NCBI RefSeq assembly: GCF_008000755.1
Contig: NZ_CP041690.1
Span: 3,514,501 to 3,578,500, forward strand
Direction of reading: 5' to 3'
From: Youhaiella tibetensis
GTDB lineage: Bacteria > Pseudomonadota > Alphaproteobacteria > Rhizobiales > Devosiaceae
Length of the DNA: 64,000 bases
Shown here one piece after another: positions 18,057 through 26,344 of the stretch; within the stretch, counting starts at the first letter, position 1; every line of letters begins with the position of its first letter. The notes beneath the pieces were generated by a model. That model worked only from the letters and a program-made list of their open reading frames with translations, did no database searches and had not been told where the DNA came from. Position numbers and translations under genes: made by a program.

Positions 18057-19229
18057 ATGACGATGCAATCCAATTTCACCCAAGGGGTCGGACCGGCTGA
18101 TGGTTCGGCGTATTTTCTGTACCACTCGATCGGGATGTACCCTGGCAAGGCCGAAGCCATGGCCGCCGCGTTTTCGGCCTTTAGCCAAAGCTGGGGTGCC
18201 TTCGACGATAGCCAGTGGGCGACCGCCCTCGCGATGCGTCAGGAGTTCATCGACCTATGGTCGGATCTGATCGGTGCGCCGCGGGGCACGCTGACTTCCG
18301 CCGAAAATGTCACGACAGCGCTCTACAGCCTGGTCGGTGCGCTGCCCGCCGAGCATCTGGATGGCCGCACCGTTCTGGTGGCGGGCGATTGTTTCCCGAG
18401 CCTCCATTTTCTGCTCACCGGCCTTGCTCCGCGGTTCGGGTTCACGCTGCGCACCGTGCCGTTGCGGGAAGGCGAGAGCTGGGTGAGGGATGAGGACATG
18501 ATCTCGGCATGGGACGAAAGCGTCGGACTGGCGCTGCTGACCTTTGTCACCTCCACCGCATCGCACCGCTGCGACCTTGATGCCCTCGTTGCTCATGGTC
18601 GAAAGATGGGCAGTCTAGTCGGCGTTGACATCACGCAAGGGGTGGGCCTCCTGCCCTTCCGGGCGGACGAGCCTCAGGTAGATTTTGTCGTCTCCACCAG
18701 CCTAAAATGGATCGGCGGAACGCCAGGTGCGGGCGTCCTGCAAGTCGCACCGTCTCTTTTGACGACATGTCATCCGGAACTGCGCGGCTGGTTCAGCCAG
18801 GAAAATATCTTCTCCTGGGATCTCGATTCCTTTGCCTATGCCTCCGACGCACGACGCTTCGATCACGGTACGCCATCTGTCCTGGCCTGCGCCGGCTCCG
18901 TACCAGCGCTGAGATGGCTGGCTAGTCAGGACCGCACCTCCATACTGCGCCACAACCGCGAATGCGGTCAGACAATCATCGAAGCGGCACCCGCGCTCGG
19001 CATGACGCTCGTCACCCCGCCTGAAGAGGCTCGGCGTGGGGGCAGCATCATGCTTCGGCTGCCGGACGGCGCCTCTCCTGCAGAAGTGGTGGAACTCCTG
19101 CGCGACAGAAATATCTATGCTGATGTCCGCGGCTGCATTCTCCGGCTCTCGCCGGGAATCGTCACGACGCAAGACGGTATCCAACGCTTGCTAGAAAACC
19201 TTGGCGCGATCGTGAGGGCAGCCGCATGA
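18057..19229 (+). CDS. Kynureninase-like class V PLP-dependent enzyme
   Basis: 390 residues, fold type I. Asp191 in VDITQGVG should contact the PLP pyridine nitrogen and Lys217 in STSLKWIGGTPGAG should form the internal aldimine; TSAENVTTALYSL fits the phosphate-binding part. The arrangement resembles kynureninase (SYKYLNGGPG), but the usual His of DxAH is Gln here, so the substrate may differ. The start is uncertain between ATG 18057 and ATG 18063. Encoded between a TRAP importer and an SRPBCC protein, overlapping the latter by four bases, so it probably acts on the imported acid. Confidence 0.82.
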   Translation: MTMQSNFTQGVGPADGSAYFLYHSIGMYPGKAEAMAAAFSAFSQSWGAFDDSQWATALAMRQEFIDLWSDLIGAPRGTLTSAENVTTALYSLVGALPAEHLDGRTVLVAGDCFPSLHFLLTGLAPRFGFTLRTVPLREGESWVRDEDMISAWDESVGLALLTFVTSTASHRCDLDALVAHGRKMGSLVGVDITQGVGLLPFRADEPQVDFVVSTSLKWIGGTPGAGVLQVAPSLLTTCHPELRGWFSQENIFSWDLDSFAYASDARRFDHGTPSVLACAGSVPALRWLASQDRTSILRHNRECGQTIIEAAPALGMTLVTPPEEARRGGSIMLRLPDGASPAEVVELLRDRNIYADVRGCILRLSPGIVTTQDGIQRLLENLGAIVRAAA

Positions 19230-19669
19230 ACCCATCGCACGGTTATTCGCATTCGGTTACAGCACTCCTGGACGTGCCGGCCAGCATGGCCTTTGCCTTT
19301 ATGGCCGATCCGGTGGCGCTCGGCCGCTGGTCAATCGGCTGCATGAACACTCAGCCAACCGGCGGGGACGGAATCTATGCCGGGGTTTCGCTTTTTGATG
19401 GCGTTGAGGGTTTTGTCGCGATCGACGCAGATCCTGAACGGATGATCGTTGACTATCGGCTTGGCAAACCCGGGGAAATGCGAGCCCGGATTTCGGCCCG
19501 CATCATGGACGCCGAAACCTGCGGCCTGGCAGAGCATCAGTCCTACGTGACGCTGACGGCATGGCGCACCAGCAGCATGGACGTCGCGCGCTGGCATCGT
19601 CTCTGCGCCACTCATGAAGCCGAAATACTGCTTATCAAGGCCCAGTGCGAGGCCTTACACCCCGCATAG
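19226..19669 (+). CDS. SRPBCC (START-like) family protein
   Basis: 147 residues. Begins with HSVTALLDVPASMAFAFMADPVALGRWSIG, the usual first strand and helix of a polyketide-cyclase/SRPBCC domain, and ends with a long C-terminal helix. No catalytic motif stands out. Last gene of the TRAP operon (ATGA overlap with the PLP gene); may bind or modify the same hydrophobic compound, though this is inference. Confidence 0.75.
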   Translation: MNPSHGYSHSVTALLDVPASMAFAFMADPVALGRWSIGCMNTQPTGGDGIYAGVSLFDGVEGFVAIDADPERMIVDYRLGKPGEMRARISARIMDAETCGLAEHQSYVTLTAWRTSSMDVARWHRLCATHEAEILLIKAQCEALHPA

Positions 19670-19850
19670 GCGCAAACGAGGAGCGGATTGCCGGTAACGT
19701 CCCTGGCCGCGGCAACGCGATCTGCGCGGTCAGGAGCAGCATGTGAGGTCGAGCCAGCAGACCTGCCTGCTGTGCGTGCCATTCAGACCGCAACCATACG
19801 CCGGGTCGATGCCGCTGCTGCTTGGCGCTCAGGACGCCTGTCCTCTGGAC

Positions 19851-20966
19851 TTAGAACAGTGGCGGAACCACCACGCGAGGATTGTTGGGCGTGGCGGCTT
19901 GAAGTTCGGAAACGCTCGAACAGCCGAGATGGCCAAGCGTGGTCCAGAACTCAGTCTTGAGCAGTTCGAGCACGCGGCGGGCACCGGCTTCGCCATCGGC
20001 AGCGAGGCCGTAGCCTACGGCGCGGCCGAGCGCGACGACGTTGGCGCCCAGTGCGATGGCCGCCGCGATGTCCGAGCCGCGGCGGATGCCGCTATCGAAG
20101 ACGATCGGCACGTCGTTGCCGACCGCCGCACGCACCTTCGGCAGCGCCGAGATGGCGGAGGGCATGCGGTCGATGCTGCGGCCGCCATAGTTGGAGACGT
20201 AAAGGCCGGCAGCGCCGGCTTCCAGCGATTGCAGGGCCTCGCCCGGCTCCATGATGCCCTTGACGAAGATGGGCAGTGGCGAATTGCGGATCACTTCCTT
20301 TGCTTCGTCCCAGCCCCAGCGCTTGTGCTCGAACGCGAGCTGTTCGCGCAGCATTTCGGGGTCGGACTTGCCCGGCGCATAGTTGGAATCCTCCATCGTC
20401 GTGCCGATGGAGAAACGATCTTCCATCATGCGCTCGCGCCACTGGCGGATGGGGGAGTAGGTGGCGACGATCTGCTGGTAGCCAGCCTGGCGGGCGCGCT
20501 CGATCATGGCGAGCACAGAATCGACCTTGCCCACGAAGGTCATCTGGAACATCTGCGCGACGCCGGTGGCACCCGCGATGGTTTCGAGGCTATGGGCGGC
20601 GGCGACCGGCACGATCTGGCGGATGCCGACGGCGGCGGCAGCGCGGCCAGTGGCGCAATGGCCTTCGGCATCGAGCAATTGCTCCCCGCCGCCGAAAGGC
20701 GCGATCAGGGCCGGAAAGCTCAGTTCGTGGCCGAGGAAGCTGGTGCGCGTATCCGGGTTGGAAATGCCGGCAAAGAGCGGCGTGCGGAACTGCAGCTTGT
20801 CGAAATCGGCGGTGTTGGCGCGCAGCGTCACTTCGTCGCCGGTGCCGCAATTGAGGTAGTTCCAGACCACAGGCGACAGCTTCCGGCGCGCCTCGGCCTC
20901 AATGCCCCGGTTGGTCGTGAAGCGTTCGCTGGTGGCATAGCGGTTGTCTATCGGTGTGCTGGTCAT
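19851..20966 (-). CDS. FMN-dependent alpha-hydroxy-acid oxidase family, atypical active site
   Basis: 371 residues with the TIM-barrel FMN fold: Lys236 in FVKGIM, DSGIRRGSDI (290-299) and the phosphate site ALGRAVGYG. The catalytic positions are changed. The family SNHGG is SNYGG (Tyr260 replaces the proton-abstracting His), FQLY is FQMT (Thr143), and TVDTP is TYSP (Tyr170 replaces Asp). Arg263 is kept. It therefore probably binds FMN but does not oxidise 2-hydroxy acids by the normal mechanism. Last gene of the peptide-transport operon, overlapping the upstream ATPase gene by four bases. Confidence 0.85.
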   Translation of the reverse strand: MTSTPIDNRYATSERFTTNRGIEAEARRKLSPVVWNYLNCGTGDEVTLRANTADFDKLQFRTPLFAGISNPDTRTSFLGHELSFPALIAPFGGGEQLLDAEGHCATGRAAAAVGIRQIVPVAAAHSLETIAGATGVAQMFQMTFVGKVDSVLAMIERARQAGYQQIVATYSPIRQWRERMMEDRFSIGTTMEDSNYAPGKSDPEMLREQLAFEHKRWGWDEAKEVIRNSPLPIFVKGIMEPGEALQSLEAGAAGLYVSNYGGRSIDRMPSAISALPKVRAAVGNDVPIVFDSGIRRGSDIAAAIALGANVVALGRAVGYGLAADGEAGARRVLELLKTEFWTTLGHLGCSSVSELQAATPNNPRVVVPPLF

Positions 20967-21832
20967 GGCGTGCCTGCGGGATTGGTTGATCTTTTGCGGG
21001 GCGGATCGGCGCGCTTGGCATCGAGCCGCGCCCGGATCGCGTCGACGCCAGTGGAAGGCGTGGCCGCGAAAAGCTGCCTGGTATAGGGATGCTGCGGGGC
21101 GCCGAAGATGGCGTCACGCGAGGACGCTTCCACCACTTCGCCCGCCTGCATCACCATGACATCGTCGGCGAGATAGCGCACCACCGAGAGGTCATGGCTG
21201 ATGAACACATAGCTCAGGCTCAGCTCGTCCTGCAGGTCCTTGAGCAGGTTGAGCACCTGCGCCTGAACCGAAAGGTCGAGCGCCGATACCGGCTCGTCCA
21301 GCACTACGATCTTCGGGTTGACCATCAGCGCCCGCGCAATCGCGACGCGCTGGCGCTGGCCGCCCGAAAGCATATGCGGATAGCGCCGGGCATGGCCGGC
21401 CGTAAGACCCACACGCTCCAGCATGGCGATGGATTTCTGCCGCCGCATCGACGCGGGATCGTCGGTGTTCAGATAGAGCTGTTCGGCCAGCGCGTCGCCG
21501 ATATTCTGGCGCGGATTGAGCGAGGCATAAGGATTCTGGAAAACGATCTGCACGGCGCGGCGCAGCTCGATGTCCGGCTTGTGACGGGCGATGTCGACCG
21601 GCTTTCCGGTGATGCGCAGGCTCCCCGAAGTCTGGGGGTCGATCATGGTGAGGATGCGCGCCAGCGTGGACTTGCCGCAACCGCTCTCACCAACCACGGC
21701 CAGCGTGCTGCCCTTGCGCAAAGCGAGCGAAACGCCCTTGAGCGCGCGTACGCTCTTGCCCTTGGAGAGGAGCCCGGAGCCGCCATAATCGCGGACGAGA
21801 TTGTCCGCCTCGAGGATGATGTCGTCAGCCAT
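20963..21832 (-). CDS. Peptide ABC transporter ATPase (DppF/OppF type)
   Basis: 289 residues. Walker [10 protein letters not shown], signature [15 protein letters not shown], Walker [13 protein letters not shown], and the C-terminal oligopeptide-type extension ([15 protein letters not shown]). Start at 21832 ([11 protein letters not shown]) overlaps dppD by eight bases; the longer frame from 21952 is a shadow of dppD. Pairs with the DppD ATPase. Confidence 0.93.
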   Translation of the reverse strand: MADDIILEADNLVRDYGGSGLLSKGKSVRALKGVSLALRKGSTLAVVGESGCGKSTLARILTMIDPQTSGSLRITGKPVDIARHKPDIELRRAVQIVFQNPYASLNPRQNIGDALAEQLYLNTDDPASMRRQKSIAMLERVGLTAGHARRYPHMLSGGQRQRVAIARALMVNPKIVVLDEPVSALDLSVQAQVLNLLKDLQDELSLSYVFISHDLSVVRYLADDVMVMQAGEVVEASSRDAIFGAPQHPYTRQLFAATPSTGVDAIRARLDAKRADPPRKRSTNPAGTP

Positions 21833-22667
21833 TGCCAAAGCCCTCCCCCAACGCTTCGGAGACGGTAGGCAGGCGTCCGCCAACGGCGTTTTCCGGCAGG
21901 GCGGCGAGGAGCGCCCGCGTATAGGGCTCCTGTGGGCTTTCAAAGAGCGCAAGCACGCCAGCCTCTTCGACCTTGCGGCCCATATGCTGGACGATGACGC
22001 GATCGGCGGTTTCGGCGACCACGCCCATGTCGTGGGTAATCATGATAAGGCCCATGCCGGTGTCGCGCTGGAGCGTGTTGAGCAGGTCCAGAATCTGCTT
22101 CTGGATAGTCACGTCGAGCGCCGTGGTGGGTTCGTCCGCGATCAGCAGGCGCGGATTGCAGGCAATGGCCATTGCGATCATGACGCGCTGGCACTGGCCA
22201 CCCGACATCTGGTGCGGGAAGCGCCCCAGCTTGGCGGCCGGCTCGGGAATGCCCACCGCCTCCAGCAACTCAACGGCGCGATCCCGGCTGGCAGCACCAC
22301 TTAGGCCGAGATGGAGCTTGAGCACTTCCTCGATCTGGAAACCGATAGTGAAGCACGGGTTGAGCGAGGTAATCGGCTCCTGGAAAATCATGGCAATGTC
22401 CTTGCCGATGATGCGTCGTCGCTGCCTGTCGGTCAGGGTCAGCAGGTCGGCGCCATCGAAGGCCATGCGGTCGGCCTCGACGAGGGCGCCGGCCGGCAGC
22501 AGGCCCATGACGGCGAGCATGGAGACGGATTTCCCCGAGCCGCTCTCGCCGACGATGGCGAGCACTTCGCTTTCATCGACCGAGATATCGACACCCTTGA
22601 CCGCGTGGAAGCGACCGGAATTGGTGGCGAAGGAGACCCGCAGGTTGCGAATATCGAGTAGCGCCAT
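21825..22667 (-). CDS. Peptide ABC transporter ATPase (DppD/OppD type)
   Basis: 280 residues. Walker [11 protein letters not shown]-loop [12 protein letters not shown], signature [14 protein letters not shown] (an unusual Cys inside the signature), Walker [13 protein letters not shown], and [14 protein letters not shown]. Together with the DppF partner it drives peptide-type import. Three bases separate it from dppC. Confidence 0.93.
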   Translation of the reverse strand: MALLDIRNLRVSFATNSGRFHAVKGVDISVDESEVLAIVGESGSGKSVSMLAVMGLLPAGALVEADRMAFDGADLLTLTDRQRRRIIGKDIAMIFQEPITSLNPCFTIGFQIEEVLKLHLGLSGAASRDRAVELLEAVGIPEPAAKLGRFPHQMSGGQCQRVMIAMAIACNPRLLIADEPTTALDVTIQKQILDLLNTLQRDTGMGLIMITHDMGVVAETADRVIVQHMGRKVEEAGVLALFESPQEPYTRALLAALPENAVGGRLPTVSEALGEGFGNG

Positions 22668-22670
22668 GGC

Positions 22671-23573
22671 TCAGCCCTTCCTCAGCTTGGGGTCGAGCGT
22701 ATCGCGCAGGCCATCGCCGACGAGGTTGATGCCGAGCACGGTGATGAGGATGGCGAGGCCCGGGAACGCCGCCACCCACCAGGCACGCATGATGAACTCG
22801 CGCGCCTCGGCCAGCATGGTGCCCCATTCCGGCGTCGGCGGCTGCGCGCCCATGCCCAGGAACCCGAGCGCCGCCGCATCGAGAATGGCGGTCGAGAACG
22901 ACATGGTCGCCTGGACCACGAGCGGTGAGAGGCAATTGGGGAGAATGGTGAGGAACATCAGCCGCAGCGGACCGCCGCTGCCGACGCGGATGGCCGTCAC
23001 GTATTCCTTTTCCTTCTCGGTCATCACCGCGGCACGGGCGAGACGGGCGAAATGCGGCTGGAGCACGATGGCGATGGCGATCATCGCATTGGTGAGCCCC
23101 GGTCCGAGCACGGCCACCAGTACCAGGGCCAGCAGCAGCGAGGGGAAGGAGAGGATAATGTCCATCACACGCATGATGACGGTATCGACCCAGCCGCCGG
23201 CATAGCCGGCTACCATGCCGATGACCACGCCGCCGGTCATGGCGATGCTGATGACGAGAAGGCCGACATAGAGCGAATAGCGCGTGCCGTAGATCAGCCG
23301 CGAGAGGATGTCGCGGCCCACCGCATCGGTGCCGAAGAGGTAGGCGCTGCGGCCGCCATCGACCCAAGCCGGCGGCACGAGCATGGCGTCGCGGAACTGT
23401 TCGGATGGCGAGAAGGGCGCGATCCAGGGCGCGAAGATGGCGACCACGACCAGCACGAGCATGACGCAGAAGCCGATCACGGCGCCTTTGTTGGAGGCGA
23501 AGCCGAGGACGAAATCGCGCACGCGCTCCATGCGGGGCGAAAGTTCGGCGGTGGCGGGGGAAGTGTCGCTCAT
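22671..23573 (-). CDS. Peptide ABC transporter permease (DppC type)
   Basis: 300 residues with six helices and the N-terminal domain typical of OppC/DppC (IAPFSPSEQF, then FGTDAVGRDILSRLIYGTRYSL). EAA-like loop AAVMTEKEKEYVTAIRVGSGGP. Sits between dppB and dppD in the same operon. Confidence 0.93.
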   Translation of the reverse strand: MSDTSPATAELSPRMERVRDFVLGFASNKGAVIGFCVMLVLVVVAIFAPWIAPFSPSEQFRDAMLVPPAWVDGGRSAYLFGTDAVGRDILSRLIYGTRYSLYVGLLVISIAMTGGVVIGMVAGYAGGWVDTVIMRVMDIILSFPSLLLALVLVAVLGPGLTNAMIAIAIVLQPHFARLARAAVMTEKEKEYVTAIRVGSGGPLRLMFLTILPNCLSPLVVQATMSFSTAILDAAALGFLGMGAQPPTPEWGTMLAEAREFIMRAWWVAAFPGLAILITVLGINLVGDGLRDTLDPKLRKG

Positions 23574-23580
23574 CGCGGGC

Positions 23581-24588
23581 TCACCTGTGTCGGATGCGGG
23601 GATTGATGAAGGCGTAGAGCAAGTCGACGATGAGGTTCACCGACATGACGACGAGGGCGATCATCAGCAGGCCGCCTTGCACCACCGGGTAGTCACGGCG
23701 GCTGATGGAATCGACCATCCACTTGCCGATACCCGGCCAGGAAAAAATCGTCTCGGTGAGGATGGCGCCCGTCAGCAGGCCGCCGATCTGGAGGCCGAGC
23801 GTCGTGACGATCGGGATCAGCGCATTGCGGAAGGCATGCATGCCGACGATGCGCCTGGGCGCCAGGCCCTTCGCACGCGCGGTGCGCACGTAATCCTCGC
23901 CCAGCACTTCGAGCATGGCCGAGCGCGTCTGGCGCGCCAGCACCGCCATGGGGATGGTGGCGAGGACGACGGAGGGCAGGATGAGGTGGCGCAGCGCCGA
24001 GACGAAGGCGCCCTTCTCGCCCGAGCGCAAGCTGTCGATCAGCATGAAGCCGGTGGCGTCGGGGAAGTAGTACATGAGCCCGATGCGGCCGGCCACCGGA
24101 GTCCAGCCGAGCGTCCCGGAAAAGACGATGATGAGAAGAAGGCCCCACCAGAAGATGGGCATGGAATACCCGGTAAGCGCGATGCTCATTGAGATCTGGT
24201 CGAACCAGGAGCCCCGCTTGGCCGCGGCCAAGACGCCGAGCGGAATGCCGATCAGGGCCGCGATGAGGATGGCGCAGACGGCCAGTTCGATCGTGGCGGG
24301 AAAGAGCGTGGCGAACTCCTGCAGCACCGGCTTCTTGGTCACCAGCGACAGGCCGATATCGCCGTGGAAGATGTTGCCGAGGAAATCGAAATACTGCACC
24401 CAGAGCGGGCGGTCGAAGCCGAACTGGGCCATCAGCTGTGCGTGACGTTCGGGGGTCAGCCCGCGCTCGCCCGCCATGAGCATGATGGGGTCGCCCGGCA
24501 GGATGCGGACGAAACCGAAGGCGACGATGGTGATGCCGATGAAGGTCGGCACGATCACCAGCAGTTTTCGCAGCAGGAACCCGATCAT
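23581..24588 (-). CDS. Peptide ABC transporter permease (DppB type)
   Basis: 335 residues. FLLRKLLVIVPTFIGITIVAF and RILPGDPIMLMAGERG are DppB signatures; the EAA loop is EVLGEDYVRTARAKGLAPRR. Start at 24588 (MIGFLLRK); a longer frame from 24693 covers a strong hairpin and lacks homology. Confidence 0.93.
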   Translation of the reverse strand: MIGFLLRKLLVIVPTFIGITIVAFGFVRILPGDPIMLMAGERGLTPERHAQLMAQFGFDRPLWVQYFDFLGNIFHGDIGLSLVTKKPVLQEFATLFPATIELAVCAILIAALIGIPLGVLAAAKRGSWFDQISMSIALTGYSMPIFWWGLLLIIVFSGTLGWTPVAGRIGLMYYFPDATGFMLIDSLRSGEKGAFVSALRHLILPSVVLATIPMAVLARQTRSAMLEVLGEDYVRTARAKGLAPRRIVGMHAFRNALIPIVTTLGLQIGGLLTGAILTETIFSWPGIGKWMVDSISRRDYPVVQGGLLMIALVVMSVNLIVDLLYAFINPRIRHR

Positions 24589-24658
24589 CGCTGCGCCTCG
24601 CGCATGACGTCGTCTGCTGGTGCTGTGCTGTCGGGCATGGTTCGGTTCCGTCATGGGG

Positions 24659-24693
24659 ATGGAGGGCCGGCGCGCCTGGCGCCAACCCTCCAT
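24659..24693 (-). promoter_or_regulatory. Strong two-part intercistronic hairpin
   Basis: ATGGAGGG pairs with CCCTCCAT (24686-24693). Inside it GGCGC (24669-24673) pairs with GCGCC (24679-24683): 13 bp in all, interrupted by a 2x2 internal loop. It lies between ridA and dppB with no T run, so it may set relative expression rather than end transcription. Confidence 0.5.
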
Positions 24694-24702
24694 GAAGCGG
24701 GA

Positions 24703-25053
24703 TCAGTCGATGGCGGCGATCGAGGCGATCTCGATCAGGCGACGCGGGTCGCCGAGGTCGGCGACGCCGATGGTGGCGCGGGCCGGAAGATCTTCGCCGC
24801 CGAGCCATTCGAGCCAGGCGGTGTTCATCTCTTCCTTCTTGGACATGTCGGTGATGTAGATGCGGGCCTGCAGCAGCTTGGTCTTGTCGGTGCCGCATTC
24901 GGCCATGAGCGCATCGAGCTTCTCGCAGATCTCGCGGGTCTGGTCGCCCATGCCCTTTTCGAGGTCGTGCGCGGCGTGGCCGCCGATATAGAGCACGCCG
25001 TTATGCTCGACGGCTGCGTGCATGATGCGGGCCTTCTTATGCCGCTTGATCAT
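24703..25053 (-). CDS. RidA-family reactive imine/enamine deaminase
   Basis: About 116 residues, the usual YjgF/RidA size. VLYIGGHAAHD, the helix MGDQTREICEKLDALMAECG, ARIYITDM, and PARATIGVADL with the substrate-binding Arg are recognisable. RidA proteins hydrolyse imines released by amino-acid-metabolising enzymes; the neighbouring DadA-like oxidase would produce such an imine. Start placed at 25053 because AAGGA is well spaced for it; the ATG at 25057-25059 is too close. Confidence 0.85.
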   Translation of the reverse strand: MIKRHKKARIMHAAVEHNGVLYIGGHAAHDLEKGMGDQTREICEKLDALMAECGTDKTKLLQARIYITDMSKKEEMNTAWLEWLGGEDLPARATIGVADLGDPRRLIEIASIAAID

Positions 25054-25092
25054 AGTCATTTCCTTGTCGTTGAGAAAAATCGTCCCCGCGGT

Positions 25093-25111
25093 CCGAGCCG
25101 GTGCGGCTCGG
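25093..25111 (-). promoter_or_regulatory. Intercistronic hairpin
   Basis: CCGAGCCG (25093-25100) pairs with CGGCTCGG (25104-25111), leaving a 3-base loop. Between the DadA-like and ridA genes. Confidence 0.45.
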
Positions 25112-25154
25112 GCCTTGGTGTTTCTGCGTTGTGGGTGTCGATGCCCGGTGCGGC

Positions 25155-26252
25155 TTACGGCGCGTAGGCGGCGACCGGCATTTCCGGTGTCCGGCCGCTG
25201 ACGATGTCGGCAAGAAGCTTGCCGGCGAACGGCCCGATGGAGATGCCGCCTGCGCCAAGGCCATTGCCCACGCTCAGGCCTTCGATGCCGGGAATGCGCC
25301 CGAAGATCGGCTTGGTGGTGGGACCGGCGGGGCGGAAGCCGATGCGGGTCTCGATGATCTCGGCATTGACCAGGCCCGGCGCGATTTCCATGCCGGCGGC
25401 CAGCACCTCGGCCTGACCGGCGGCGGTGACGCGGTAGTCGAAGCCGGAATCGTCTTCGCGGGTGGCACCCACCACGACGCGGCTGTCATCGAAGGTCAGC
25501 ATGTAGTGGCTGGTCATGGGCAGCAGCACCGGCCATTGCGCGGTGGCGACGCCAGCGAGGCGCAGGTGGATGATCTGGCCCTTCTGCGGCTTGACCGGAT
25601 GGGTGATGCCCAGCGGCTCGAGGATCTGGCTGGCCCAGGCGCCGGCCGCGACCACGACCTCATCGGCTTCCAGATGCTGGCCCCTGCCGTCGCGGCAGCG
25701 CACGCGGCCATTGGCGAGTTCGAGCGTCACGTAGTCGTTGCGGTATTGCGCACCGTGCTTGACGGCGGCGCGGACCATTGCGGCGGAGAGCAGGCGCGCA
25801 TCGACGCGAGCGCCGCCCGGAATGAAATAGGCTTCGAGCCCTTCGCGTAGCACCGGGAACATGCCCTGCGCTTCCTTTGGCGTGAGCAGGCGCACGTCGC
25901 CGGCTTCGGGCGCCGTCCCGACGCGGCGGGCAATGCGTTCGCCGGCGGAGCGCAGCTCGGCGGCATCGGACGAGGTCACGAGCGCCCCGACCTTGCGGTA
26001 GCCGAATTCGGTCTCGCCATCCTCGGCAAGCATGGCCACGAGCTGGTCGTAGAAGCGGCCGCCGGCAGCATACATCTCGTACCACTCCGGGTCGTCGATC
26101 TTGGTCGCCCATGGGCAGACGATACCGGCGCCGGCCATGGTGGCCTTGCCCGGATGGACGTGGTCGATGATGCTGACCTCGGCTCCGCTGCGGGCCAGCT
26201 GGTAGGCCGCGCTGGCGCCGAACATGCCGCCGCCGATTACGATTACGCGCAT
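25155..26252 (-). CDS. FAD-dependent amino-acid oxidase/dehydrogenase (DadA/DAO family)
   Basis: 365 residues. The FAD-binding Rossmann motif VIGGGMFGASAAYQLA opens the protein, then EVVVAAGAWASQIL and a C-terminal NGLGAGGISIGPFAGKLLADI. Overall like D-amino acid dehydrogenase or glycine oxidase. It would oxidise an amine to an imine, passing electrons to the chain or oxygen. Encoded with a peptide/amino-acid ABC importer and RidA, consistent with catabolism of an imported D-amino acid or N-substituted amino acid. Substrate not determinable. AGGGGA ribosome site. Confidence 0.88.
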   Translation of the reverse strand: MRVIVIGGGMFGASAAYQLARSGAEVSIIDHVHPGKATMAGAGIVCPWATKIDDPEWYEMYAAGGRFYDQLVAMLAEDGETEFGYRKVGALVTSSDAAELRSAGERIARRVGTAPEAGDVRLLTPKEAQGMFPVLREGLEAYFIPGGARVDARLLSAAMVRAAVKHGAQYRNDYVTLELANGRVRCRDGRGQHLEADEVVVAAGAWASQILEPLGITHPVKPQKGQIIHLRLAGVATAQWPVLLPMTSHYMLTFDDSRVVVGATREDDSGFDYRVTAAGQAEVLAAGMEIAPGLVNAEIIETRIGFRPAGPTTKPIFGRIPGIEGLSVGNGLGAGGISIGPFAGKLLADIVSGRTPEMPVAAYAP

Positions 26253-26305
26253 CTGAATATCCCCTGCCCGGCTCAGGATTGCCCGGCGAACTTTGGTCGG
26301 AATTA

Positions 26306-26328
26306 GCGCCCGTGTCGGCCACGGGCGC
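26306..26328 (-). promoter_or_regulatory. Intercistronic hairpin after binding-protein gene
   Basis: GCGCCCGTG (26306-26314) pairs with CACGGGCGC (26320-26328): a 9-bp GC stem with a 5-base loop, between the DppA-type gene and the DadA-like gene. Confidence 0.55.
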
Positions 26329-26344
26329 CAGAGGTTTGAAGGTC

